Assembly (NCBI GenBank): GCA_024230675.1
Contig: JAAERE010000393.1
Span: 1 to 39,927, forward strand
DNA length: 39,927 nucleotides
Direction: 5' to 3'
Source of the DNA: a bacterium
Lineage (GTDB): Bacteria > Zixibacteria > MSB-5A5 > GN15 > FEB-12
In this document: in pieces, positions 17,564 through 25,479 of the stretch
How positions within the stretch are numbered: position 1 is the first letter of the stretch
How the letters are laid out: each line of letters opens with the position of its first letter
Program-made: the position numbers and the translations under genes
Notes under the pieces: model-generated
What the model saw: only the letters and a program-made list of their open reading frames with translations
Databases searched by the model: none
Told to the model about the DNA's origin: nothing

Positions 17564-19264
17564 ATGTCGCAGGTTGCTGAACAGCCGAAACAAGTCAAAA
17601 TCGGGGAATACGTTCTCACCGGGAAAATCGGTCAGGGGGGCATTGCTGAGATATACAAGGGCCGCCAGGAATCTCTGAACCGGGACGTTGCTATCAAGAT
17701 TCTGTTCGCCAAGCTCTGCGAGGAACAGGACATTCTGCGGCGCTTTGAGCGCGAATCGGTAGTTATCGCCCGTCTCAGTCATCCCAACATTGTCCACGTG
17801 ATCGACAAGGGTCAGGCCAGCAACCGATATTACTTCGTTATGGAATATGTCGATGGTACTTCCCTGAGGGAGGTCATCGATTCCGAAAAGATCGCCTTGC
17901 GTACCAAGCTCGACATGGTCGCGCAGGTCTGCAAGGCTCTCGACTACGCCCACAAGAACGGCGTGATTCACCGCGACATCAAACCGGCCAATATCCTGAT
18001 CGACCGGCAGGGGAATCCGCGGGTGGCCGATTTCGGCATAGCCCAGATTATCGGCACGCCCGAGACCGAGATGACCTCCTCGGATGTCATCATGGGGACT
18101 CTTTCCTACATGTCGCCGGAACAGAAGGTCAGTTCGACCAATGTAGATCAGACCACGGACATCTACGCCGTAGGCGTGATCATTTACGAAATACTGGTGG
18201 GTAGAAAACCGCTGGGCCGGTTCAAACTGCCCTCGGAACTGAAGCCCTCGCTGAGCGTGAAATTCGACGAGATCATACAAAAGTGTCTGGCCCAGGAGCC
18301 TAAAGATCGCTACCAGAATGCGGCTGCGCTCAAGAACGCTATATTGAACCAGATTGCCGGGGGGGGCGAGACCACCTCGTCCGACGAATTCTCAGTCGGC
18401 GGCGTCGAGTCGTTCGTGGGGAACTGTCGCTACCTCGACACGATCGTGGAAAACAAGTTCGGCTCTACCATCCTTGTGGAGAACAAAGTCAGCAAGCGGC
18501 TCTACGTGATCAAGCGCCACAAGAAGGGAGAGGCGGGTCGGAAAGAGGCCAAGCTTCTTACTTCGCTGAAGCATAAGAGCATCATAAACATCCTCGGATC
18601 GGGCGGTGACCAGAAGAGCACCGTCATTATCTCAGATTACGCTCAGGGCGGCTCCCTCGCGGAGCGGATGGTCCGTCGATGGGAATGGCCTAAGGCCACC
18701 AATGTGATTCTGCAGATCGCGTCCGGGTTGGATTTTGCGCACAAGAACAACGTTGTCCATGGGAATCTTCGTCCCTCCAATATTCTATTCGACGCCGAGG
18801 ACAATGTCAAAATTACCGATTTTGGCCTGCCCGTCCATTACGACGCTGCCAAGAAAAAGAACTGGTACAGCCCTCCGGAGCACAAGCAGTCTAAGGCGGG
18901 CGACATATATTCTGCCGGGGTCATTTTCCACCAGATGTTGACCGGGCGCAACCCGGCCTACGATTCTGCGGATCGACTGGTACTGGAGGATGTAGAGCGC
19001 ATTCTTCCTGAGGATATCGGCGACATTCTCAGCAAGCTGCTTTCTATTCGCGTGGCCAATCGGTACAAGAGTTTCGGCGAGCTGCTGCTCGACTGGGAGG
19101 ACTTTGAGCGTCGCCAGCAGGAAGCCCGAAGGAAGCGACCGGTCGTTCTTGAGGCGCCGGCTCCGCAGAAAAGCTCGATTTCAGCCGGCCTGATAGCCGC
19201 TACGGCCGGAGGACTGCTGGCCGTAATTGCTGCGGTCCTTTATTTCGCGGGCGCTTTCGGATAA
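17564..19264 (+). CDS. Membrane-anchored Ser/Thr kinase with tandem active kinase and pseudokinase domains
   Basis: The 566-residue protein starts at the ATG at 17564 (TTGGAG upstream); an upstream TTG lies within the terminator and is unlikely. Kinase domain 1 (about 14-265) is complete: GQGGIAEIYKG loop, Lys45 (VAIK), HRDIKPAN (Asp138, Lys140), DFG (156-158) and SPEQ. Domain 2 (about 284-520) keeps Lys317 and DFG (419-421) but has HGNLRPSN instead of HRDxKPxN (Asp to Asn401, Lys to Arg) and no glycine-rich loop, so it should be catalytically dead. One membrane helix near residues 538-564 ends the protein with almost no external part. The kinases therefore face the cytosol, with no PASTA or other sensor domain outside. 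Confidence 0.93.
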   Translation: MSQVAEQPKQVKIGEYVLTGKIGQGGIAEIYKGRQESLNRDVAIKILFAKLCEEQDILRRFERESVVIARLSHPNIVHVIDKGQASNRYYFVMEYVDGTSLREVIDSEKIALRTKLDMVAQVCKALDYAHKNGVIHRDIKPANILIDRQGNPRVADFGIAQIIGTPETEMTSSDVIMGTLSYMSPEQKVSSTNVDQTTDIYAVGVIIYEILVGRKPLGRFKLPSELKPSLSVKFDEIIQKCLAQEPKDRYQNAAALKNAILNQIAGGGETTSSDEFSVGGVESFVGNCRYLDTIVENKFGSTILVENKVSKRLYVIKRHKKGEAGRKEAKLLTSLKHKSIINILGSGGDQKSTVIISDYAQGGSLAERMVRRWEWPKATNVILQIASGLDFAHKNNVVHGNLRPSNILFDAEDNVKITDFGLPVHYDAAKKKNWYSPPEHKQSKAGDIYSAGVIFHQMLTGRNPAYDSADRLVLEDVERILPEDIGDILSKLLSIRVANRYKSFGELLLDWEDFERRQQEARRKRPVVLEAPAPQKSSISAGLIAATAGGLLAVIAAVLYFAGAFG

Positions 19265-19289
19265 GATCCGGAACCAGGTGAGTTCACAG

Positions 19290-19313
19290 GCCTCCCTCTC
19301 TGGGGGCTTTTTT
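19290..19313 (+). terminator. Rho-independent terminator after the kinase
   Basis: GCCTCC (19290-19295) pairs with GGGGGC (19302-19307, one G-T pair), followed by six T residues. Confidence 0.75.
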
Positions 19314-19369
19314 GTGCCCCCATGGGTCTATTTGTCGACTAATCCCGTCTGGTATTGATCAGAAAAAGG

Positions 19370-19397
19370 TTGCTACCAACATTGCCGGCTGTATCTT
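19370..19397 (+). promoter_or_regulatory. Candidate promoter for the three dockerin-like paralogues
   Basis: TTGCTA (19370-19375), a 16-bp spacer and TATCTT (19392-19397), 54 bp before the first gene and after the kinase terminator. Confidence 0.45.
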
Positions 19398-19451
19398 ATT
19401 AGTACCCCTCACCGCAAGCGGCTCGAAACTGCGCAATGGGAGGAGATAGAA

Positions 19452-20219
19452 ATGCGTAGATCTAAGTTCACGGTCAATCCCCTCATGATTGTCGTCGTTG
19501 TTCTAACGTTGTGTGTCTATAGCGGCTTCTCTGAATCTGAGACTTTCTCTCCGCCCCTGGAGGATTGGTGCTGCGAGTACACCGTAGGGGACATCAACTT
19601 GGACGGGACGATTGATATCACGGATCTGTCGATGCTGATTGACAACCAGTTTCTCACTTTGACGCCGTTGCCTTGCTGGGGGGAGGCGGACTTTGATGTG
19701 AGCTATAGCATCGATATCACCGACATCATGCTTTTTATCGACTTCAGCTTCTTTTGCGACGGGTCGGGTCCCTCGGGAAGCTGCTTCTTTTACTGTCCTC
19801 CGCCTCCGCCATATGGGACAATGCTGCCCCTAACCGGGTGCAAGATGGAAGAGTCGACGAAAGATGTGGATGCCGGGTTTGGTGGGGAGAGCTGCATCGT
19901 CTGGGAGTACGACGGCGAGAGCCGCCTCGGTCTGCAGCACATCAACGCCGGCCTGAACTGCTGCCCGATGGGTGAGGCGAAGGTAACAGTCGACGGCGGG
20001 GTCATCACGATCGATGAAAGAGGAATCGACGGTCTCTGTGATTGCATCTGCTTATTCGACGTCGATATGGAAATCGCGAATCTGCCTCAGGGCGAATACA
20101 CGATTGTCGTACACGAGCCCTATTGGGACGAGCCCGGCGAGACTTTCGAGTTTACGATTGATCTGACCACATCGCAAACCGGGATCGTCTGTAGTGATCG
20201 AAACCCGTTCCCCTGGTGA
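19452..20219 (+). CDS. Secreted protein with N-terminal dockerin-like module and Cys-rich C-terminal domain (paralogue 1)
   Basis: The 255-residue protein has a GGGAGGAG ribosome binding site and a signal peptide. After the conserved LEDWCC comes a dockerin-like module with two calcium-loop-like segments (VGDINLDGTIDITDLSMLI; DFDVSYSIDITDIMLFI), the first followed by DNQFLTLTPLPCWGEAD. A Pro-rich hinge (CPPPPPYG) leads to a 130-residue domain with TGCK, SCIVW, INAGLNCCP, CDCICLFDVD and a final C-[SVQ]-x-R...PW. I do not recognise this domain as a named family. It is the first of three adjacent paralogues transcribed together. Confidence 0.85.
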   Translation: MRRSKFTVNPLMIVVVVLTLCVYSGFSESETFSPPLEDWCCEYTVGDINLDGTIDITDLSMLIDNQFLTLTPLPCWGEADFDVSYSIDITDIMLFIDFSFFCDGSGPSGSCFFYCPPPPPYGTMLPLTGCKMEESTKDVDAGFGGESCIVWEYDGESRLGLQHINAGLNCCPMGEAKVTVDGGVITIDERGIDGLCDCICLFDVDMEIANLPQGEYTIVVHEPYWDEPGETFEFTIDLTTSQTGIVCSDRNPFPW

Positions 20220-20265
20220 GCCCTTTTGGCATACCGGCCGGGGTGTGTAACAGTAAGGTGATACT

Positions 20266-21036
20266 ATGACTCTTGGGATGAATAGGATATGGGGCCATGC
20301 AATTCCTGTCGTCGCGGCTTTCTCGCTCTGCTTGGTACTGTTTTCAGCGGATGTAGCGGCCCGGCCGTCACTCGGAGAATGGTGTTGTGACGGTTGGGTA
20401 GGTGACGTCGACCTGAGTGGCGCAGTTGATATCACCGATGTCTCGGTCCTCATCGACCACATGTTTCTTACCCTGACGCCACTGGATTGTTGGGGTGAGG
20501 CCGATATCGATCTGAGCTACAGCATAGATATCGTCGACCTCGGGTTGCTCGTTAAATACTTCTCGTTCGAGGAGTTTGAGCTTCCAGACTGTCCGCCTCC
20601 GCCCGGTGAGCAACCTGCCGGCTCTCTGACTAGCCAGACCGGGTGCAAGACCTGGTCTTCCACTACTGCCACGGACCCCGTGACTGCGGACCAGAGCTGC
20701 ATCGTCTGGAACTACAACGGTATCGGAACGCTGGCGTTGTCCCATATCAACGCCGGGTTTAATTGCTGTCCTACGTTGGATGTTACGGTGGATGTCGCAG
20801 GAGGAACGATCACCCTCAGAGAGGTGGAGACCTTGGGGGAATGCCATTGTCTGTGCCTTTTTGACCTTGAGTTCGAGGTCCTCAATCTCCCGCCCGGAGG
20901 ATATCGTATTATCGCGGAAGAACCGTACGTCGACGAGGGCATGAACGCTGTCGACTTCATCGTCGATCTGTCTCAGACGCCTCAGGGAGTCCATTGCGTC
21001 GAGAGAACGACATACCCGTGGGATACGTACGAGTAA
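20266..21036 (+). CDS. Secreted protein with N-terminal dockerin-like module and Cys-rich C-terminal domain (paralogue 2)
   Basis: The 256-residue paralogue lies 46 bp after the first. The ATG at 20266 has AAGGTG upstream; Met5 is an alternative start. Signal peptide, then LGEWCC, then two calcium-loop-like segments (VGDVDLSGAVDITDVSVLI; DIDLSYSIDIVDLGLLV) around MFLTLTPLDCWGEAD. After the Pro hinge, the domain repeats TGCK, SCIVWNYNG, INAGFNCCP, CHCLCLFDLEFEVLNLPPGGYRI and CVERTTYPW. It is closer to paralogue 3 than to paralogue 1 in the C-terminal domain (both carry LREVETLGEC). Confidence 0.85.
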   Translation: MTLGMNRIWGHAIPVVAAFSLCLVLFSADVAARPSLGEWCCDGWVGDVDLSGAVDITDVSVLIDHMFLTLTPLDCWGEADIDLSYSIDIVDLGLLVKYFSFEEFELPDCPPPPGEQPAGSLTSQTGCKTWSSTTATDPVTADQSCIVWNYNGIGTLALSHINAGFNCCPTLDVTVDVAGGTITLREVETLGECHCLCLFDLEFEVLNLPPGGYRIIAEEPYVDEGMNAVDFIVDLSQTPQGVHCVERTTYPWDTYE

Positions 21037-21069
21037 GCCGATCCGTAGTTAAGATTGGAGCGTGGAATC

Positions 21070-21834
21070 ATGACACCGGAGGGGACGAGATCGCGTCTCG
21101 GATCGGCGCTGCCAGCAATTGTTCTAGCGCTTGGCATATCGCTGGGTATCTGCACAGTTGGTGCCACGCCGGCGCTGGAAGACTGGTGTTGTGAGGGTGG
21201 AACCGGCGATGTCAACATGGATGGTCAGCGGGATATCACCGACATCGCTGTACTAATCGACAATCAATTCCTCACTCTCACGCCTTTGCCCTGTTGGGGT
21301 GAGGCTGATCTTGACCTGAGTTACAGTATAGACATTACGGACATTATGTGGCTGATTGATGCCCATTTCATACACTGCACCATGTACTTTCCGGATTGTC
21401 CACCCCCGCCCCAGGGAGGTGTTTTCGTTGGCAGGACCGGTTGCAAGAGCATGATGGCGCCTGCGGCGACTGCCGACTTCTATCCCTCCGACCAGAGCTG
21501 CATTGCCTGGGATTACCACGGCGACAGTATTCTAAATCTTACGCACGCCAACGCCGGATTCAATTGCTGTCCCACGCTGGATATTAGCGTCGACGTGGAG
21601 GGTGGCACGATAGCTCTGCGGGAAGTCGAGACGCTCGGCGAGTGCAACTGCCTCTGTCTTTATGACCTGGATTTCGAGATCCACGGACTGCCTCCGGGCA
21701 TATATCGCGTCGTCGCCGAGGAGCCGTATCTCTCCCACAGCGAGGAGCCGCTGGACTTCTATATCAACCTCGACGAAACACCCGTCGGGGACCAATGCGT
21801 TTTGAGGACAGAGTATCCGTGGGGAGCATATTAG
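21070..21834 (+). CDS. Secreted protein with N-terminal dockerin-like module and Cys-rich C-terminal domain (paralogue 3)
   Basis: The 254-residue protein starts at the ATG at 21070 (GGAG upstream), 33 bp after paralogue 2; an in-frame TTG at 21055 overlaps the ribosome binding site and is unlikely. Signal peptide, LEDWCC, calcium-loop-like VGDVNMDGQRDITDIAVLI and DLDLSYSIDITDIMWLI, with DNQFLTLTPLPCWGEAD between them. The C-terminal domain shows TGCK, SCIAWDYHG, NAGFNCCP, CNCLCLYDLDFEIHGLPPGIYRV and CVLRTEYPW. It is the last gene of the set and converges on panB 46 bp away. Confidence 0.85.
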   Translation: MTPEGTRSRLGSALPAIVLALGISLGICTVGATPALEDWCCEGGTGDVNMDGQRDITDIAVLIDNQFLTLTPLPCWGEADLDLSYSIDITDIMWLIDAHFIHCTMYFPDCPPPPQGGVFVGRTGCKSMMAPAATADFYPSDQSCIAWDYHGDSILNLTHANAGFNCCPTLDISVDVEGGTIALREVETLGECNCLCLYDLDFEIHGLPPGIYRVVAEEPYLSHSEEPLDFYINLDETPVGDQCVLRTEYPWGAY

Positions 21835-21880
21835 GCGGATAGACAGGAAAAGATCGGATTAGGTCGCGGACTCGGGGAGG

Positions 21881-22711
21881 TTACTTCTTACTGAAAGACT
21901 CGTCGTCGCTGGGGTAATCACCCTTGCGGACGTCTTCAATATACCGTTTCGCCGCGTCGGTTATGATCGGCGGAAGGTTCGCGTATTCTCGCAGGAATTT
22001 CGGCTTGAACTCAGGCTCGCGCAATCCCAGTATATCGTTAGTCACCAGCACCTGACCGTCGCAGTCCGGTCCGGCCCCGATGCCGATTGTAGCGCAGGTC
22101 TTTAGCGCCGTCGTGATGTCCTTTGCCATGTCCTTTTCCATCAATTCCAGGACCATGGAGAAACAACCCGCCTCTTCCAGAGCGAGGGCTGATTCCATAA
22201 GGTAGGCGCGCGATTTTTTACCCTTCCCCTGGACTCTGGGACCGCCGAACCGGTGTATGGACTGGGGAGTAAGGCCGATGTGACCCATCACAGGGATGCC
22301 GACTTCAACGACGCGCTTGATGGTCGGTACCATCTCGATCCCGCCTTCGATCTTGACCGCCTCCGCGCCGCCTTCTTTCAAGAATCTCCCGGCGTTGGTG
22401 ATAGCAACTTCGAGCGAAGGTTGAAAAGATAGAAACGGCATATCGGCGATCAGAAGGGATCTCTTGTTGCCACGCGCCACGGCCGCCGTGTGCGCGATCA
22501 TGACGTCCATGCCGATAGGCAGGGTGGAGCTGTAGCCGTGGATAACGTTAGCGGCCGAATCACCCACCAGAATCATATCGATCCCGGCCTCGTCCAGTAG
22601 TTGGGCGGTGAAGTAGTCGTAGGCGGTGAGCACGGCAATTCTCTCGCTCCGGGACTTCATCCTGACGATGCTCTGGACCGTCGTTTTCTTGCGCTTTTTT
22701 ATGACAGACAT
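21881..22711 (-). CDS. panB: 3-methyl-2-oxobutanoate hydroxymethyltransferase
   Basis: The 276-residue enzyme catalyses the first committed step of pantothenate synthesis, transferring a hydroxymethyl group from 5,10-methylenetetrahydrofolate to 3-methyl-2-oxobutanoate. The metal-binding acidic residues are in place: Asp51 (LVGDSAANV), Asp90 (IADMPF) and Glu122 (VKIEGG). The other conserved blocks (GHIGLTPQS, LELM) are also present. It begins 2 bp after the deoxynucleoside kinase stop codon and is the last gene of the operon. The folate genes upstream make its one-carbon donor, a sensible pairing. Confidence 0.97.
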   Translation of the reverse strand: MSVIKKRKKTTVQSIVRMKSRSERIAVLTAYDYFTAQLLDEAGIDMILVGDSAANVIHGYSSTLPIGMDVMIAHTAAVARGNKRSLLIADMPFLSFQPSLEVAITNAGRFLKEGGAEAVKIEGGIEMVPTIKRVVEVGIPVMGHIGLTPQSIHRFGGPRVQGKGKKSRAYLMESALALEEAGCFSMVLELMEKDMAKDITTALKTCATIGIGAGPDCDGQVLVTNDILGLREPEFKPKFLREYANLPPIITDAAKRYIEDVRKGDYPSDDESFSKK

Positions 22712-22713
22712 AA

Positions 22714-23382
22714 TCAGCTCTCGATAGGGGCGATGTCGGCGGCCGGGACGTAATACTTCTTGCCCCGGGTCGGTTTCTGGATCTGTTCGATAAGATCGTC
22801 AAAATGTTCCGGGTTGTTTACGAAGTCGATCTCGTCGGTGCGCACGACCAGCAAAGGAGATTCAGTATAATGGAAAAAATAGTAATCGTAGGCGTTGTTG
22901 AGAAGCTCCAGATATTCCTGATCGAGCGGCCTTTCAAACGACAGGTTGCGATTGCGTATACGATCCATCAGCACGCGTGTGGACGCCTGAAGGTAAATAA
23001 CGAGGTCGGGGCGGGGAACATCGCGCGATAAGGCCGGGGCTATACGGTTGTACAGCGCCAATTCCCTCTCCGAAAGATTGACCGATGCAAAAATGGCGTC
23101 CTTGGCAAAAAGATAGTCGGAGACGATCCGCTGGGCAAAAAGGTCTCGGGTCATCAATTGCTGCTGTTGTTGAAAGCGAGATATTAGAAAATACAACTGG
23201 CAGGAGAGACCGTGCCGTTTGCGATTTTTGTAGAAGTCCACGAGGAACGGGTTTTCGTACACCTCCTCGTGCAGGACCTCGGCCTCAAGGCATTCCGCCA
23301 GCATATCGGCGAAGGACGTCTTACCGACCCCGATCACACCTTCGACCGCAATATAATTGGGTTCAAATACTTCTGGCGACAT
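22714..23382 (-). CDS. Deoxynucleoside kinase (dNK/dGK family)
   Basis: The 222-residue P-loop enzyme phosphorylates a deoxynucleoside at the 5' hydroxyl for nucleotide salvage. The Walker A motif is EGVIGVGKTSF (about residues 14-24), followed by the substrate-side YENPFLVDFY, RIVSDYLFAKD in the position of the DRS motif, and the arginine-rich lid RIRNRNLSFE. Specificity (dG, dA or other) cannot be told. The start overlaps the end of folK by 20 bp, indicating tight coupling. Confidence 0.9.
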   Translation of the reverse strand: MSPEVFEPNYIAVEGVIGVGKTSFADMLAECLEAEVLHEEVYENPFLVDFYKNRKRHGLSCQLYFLISRFQQQQQLMTRDLFAQRIVSDYLFAKDAIFASVNLSERELALYNRIAPALSRDVPRPDLVIYLQASTRVLMDRIRNRNLSFERPLDQEYLELLNNAYDYYFFHYTESPLLVVRTDEIDFVNNPEHFDDLIEQIQKPTRGKKYYVPAADIAPIES

Positions 23383-23872
23383 GATCCCGGTACACGGTTA
23401 CTTGTTGACGGGCCTTGAGCGTTAGATATTCGACCAAACGACGCCCGGTAGAGGGATGCACCAGCCGAGGATCGATCTGCACCAGCGGAATCAGGGCAAA
23501 CGGTCGGTTCAGCAGTTCCGGATGGGGGACCGTCAGGCGCTCGCCGGTTATCTGCTCTTCACCAAACAGGAGGATGTCCAGATCGATCGTGCGCGGTTCG
23601 CGCTGCCCCTTACCGGTCCGACCCAGATCGATCTCGATCTTCTCCAGCGAGTGCAACAGCTCCCCGGCTGTGAAATCGTAGTCCGCCTTGACAGCCTGGT
23701 TGAGGAACGCCGGGTTCTCGCCTTCCATATCTTGAGCCTCTGAGGAGTAAACGGCGGAAGTAGCTATGATCTCCAGACCTTCCACTGCGGCCAGGCGGTC
23801 CAGGGCGGCGACCAGATAGCTCTCGCGGTCGCCCATGTTTGATCCCATCAGAATGTGAACAGTTGTTTTCAT
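23363..23872 (-). CDS. folK: 2-amino-4-hydroxy-6-hydroxymethyldihydropteridine diphosphokinase (HPPK)
   Basis: The 169-residue enzyme transfers pyrophosphate from ATP to hydroxymethyldihydropterin in folate synthesis. It has the GSNMGDRESYL start, the FLNQAV strand and the HPPK signature around REPRTIDLDILLFG, with the two Mg-binding aspartates, followed by the VPHPELLNRPFALIPL block. The length is typical. It lies 9 bp after folB and overlaps the kinase gene downstream. Confidence 0.96.
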   Translation of the reverse strand: MKTTVHILMGSNMGDRESYLVAALDRLAAVEGLEIIATSAVYSSEAQDMEGENPAFLNQAVKADYDFTAGELLHSLEKIEIDLGRTGKGQREPRTIDLDILLFGEEQITGERLTVPHPELLNRPFALIPLVQIDPRLVHPSTGRRLVEYLTLKARQQVTVYRDHVARSI

Positions 23873-23881
23873 CGCTGGTTC

Positions 23882-24286
23882 CTAGTCTTCAGGAGCGCCC
23901 TCGGGTGCGGTGAGTTTCGATGTGTCCCCCTGGTCCCGGGTGACTTCAACCTCTATGTGTTTTATCTGTCCTGCTATCGGCGGATGCAGTTTCCTGACCT
24001 GCAAAGTTACCCGGTAAATGGGAAACTTGTCAAGTAATAACCCGGCCAGCTCGTTGGCCAGACCTTCGAGCAATGAATAAGCCTTGCCCTCGACCACATC
24101 CTTGATCAGGGCGTAGACCCTGGTATAGTCGATAGTATCGGCCAGTTGATCGCTGTGTCCAGCCTGCGCCAGATCGACCTGCAGTTCACAATCGATCTCG
24201 AAAGCCCGGCCGGTCTCCTTCTCGGCTGCGCTGACCCCGTGATAGCCGTAGAACGAAAGGCCCACCAGGCGGATTACATCTTTCAT
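23882..24286 (-). CDS. folB: Dihydroneopterin aldolase
   Basis: The 134-residue enzyme converts dihydroneopterin to hydroxymethyldihydropterin, the substrate of FolK encoded next. Conserved features: GLSFYGYHGVSAAEKETGRAF with the substrate-binding Glu, DTIDYTRVY, LLEGLANELA and the catalytic lysine in VRKLHPPI. A C-terminal tail of about 18 charged residues is extra. Its ATG overlaps the stop of the upstream PLP-fold gene in ATGA. Confidence 0.95.
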   Translation of the reverse strand: MKDVIRLVGLSFYGYHGVSAAEKETGRAFEIDCELQVDLAQAGHSDQLADTIDYTRVYALIKDVVEGKAYSLLEGLANELAGLLLDKFPIYRVTLQVRKLHPPIAGQIKHIEVEVTRDQGDTSKLTAPEGAPED

Positions 24287-25461
24287 TGTTCACCTTTCGG
24301 TTTCAGGAGTCGCCGCTTCTTGACTCGTGCGACGGCCTGTGCGAAATCCTCGGCGCCTGCCATCAGGCACAAACGCAGGTAGCCCTCGCCGGATTCCCCG
24401 AATCCTGAACCGGGGACCGTCAAGATTCGGTGCTTCCTCAAAAGCAGCCGGGCAGTGCTGGCGGCGTGTGTACGCTTATCAATCCGAGCCCATACGAAGG
24501 GCACGCCGCTGTATCCGGAAACCTGGAGGTGTAGAAGTTCAAGGAAGCGGCCGGCCTCCGCCGTGGCTTTGGTGACTCGTTCGCGAATATGCGCGAGTCC
24601 TTCGTTCGGAAAGCGGCGGATGGCTTCGATCGCCAGATCAACGAAGTACGCCGGCATATAACTCGGGGTCAGGCGGGAGACCTTTTTGAGGCCGCCTATA
24701 ATCTCCCGGTTTCCGACCGCATATCCGAACGGGAGTCCGGGCAGGCCAAATTGGTACGAAAACGAATTCAACTCGACTCCCACCTTCTTGCCGCCGCGAG
24801 TCGCCAGCAGCGATACAGCAGAGCGCTGGGCAACGCTGGACCAGGCGGCGTCGTTGACTAGAAGGATGTTCTCCCGACCGGCCAGCCAGGTCAGCTCCGA
24901 CATCTCTTTCTCGCTCATTTCAGCGCCGGTGGGGTTGTGGGGGCTGTTGAGGAACAACATCCGAGCCACCGGGCCCAGACGAGAGCTGAGGAGGTCGAAC
25001 AGGGGCATCCAATTGTTCTTGGACGAGATCGTGTAGCTGATCGGCTCGCCGTCGGAAGCGATGACCGCGCGTCGGTAAGCCGGTATACCCAGCCCCGGTA
25101 CAAAAGCGACATCGCCGGCATCAATGTAGGCCGTCGCTAGCTGGTGGATCAGCGTGGAGATACTCCCGCCAATGAATATCTCCTTGTCGGCAAGTATGCG
25201 AGTGTGGCATCGCTGCTCGAGCCATTCCGCCAACTGTTTCCTGAGTTGGGAGATCTTTTCGGGGCTGGCCGGTTTCAGGCCGTCGCGGTCGGGGAGCTGG
25301 TCTTCGCCGAACTCCACCGGCCAGCGGAACGAGGCCAGGTCGAGGACGCCTTCGCGTCGAAGCAGTCCCTTTTTCTGCTTGTCCTCAGCGAATTCGAGTA
25401 TGTCGGGGGGCATTTGATACAGGCGATTGGCTCGGTCTATCAATACCTTCTTGACTAGCAT
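24283..25461 (-). CDS. Aminotransferase-fold (class I/II) protein lacking the PLP lysine
   Basis: The protein has 392 residues from the ATG at 25459-25461 (a GTG nine bases earlier is the alternative). The fold-type I framework is clear: SPHNPTG (Asn176), NDAAW (Asp204, which would contact the pyridine nitrogen), and a C-terminal YLRLCL with the carboxylate-binding Arg. The Schiff-base segment reads NSFSYQFGLPGLPFGYAVGN; where aminotransferases have S-K the sequence has Ser235-Tyr236, so the PLP lysine is missing. It cannot work as an ordinary transaminase unless another lysine substitutes. Its stop overlaps the folB start, placing it firmly in the folate/pantothenate operon. Function unknown. 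Confidence 0.85.
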   Translation of the reverse strand: MLVKKVLIDRANRLYQMPPDILEFAEDKQKKGLLRREGVLDLASFRWPVEFGEDQLPDRDGLKPASPEKISQLRKQLAEWLEQRCHTRILADKEIFIGGSISTLIHQLATAYIDAGDVAFVPGLGIPAYRRAVIASDGEPISYTISSKNNWMPLFDLLSSRLGPVARMLFLNSPHNPTGAEMSEKEMSELTWLAGRENILLVNDAAWSSVAQRSAVSLLATRGGKKVGVELNSFSYQFGLPGLPFGYAVGNREIIGGLKKVSRLTPSYMPAYFVDLAIEAIRRFPNEGLAHIRERVTKATAEAGRFLELLHLQVSGYSGVPFVWARIDKRTHAASTARLLLRKHRILTVPGSGFGESGEGYLRLCLMAGAEDFAQAVARVKKRRLLKPKGEQ

Positions 25462-25479
25462 TGGCACCACCTGTCTGCC

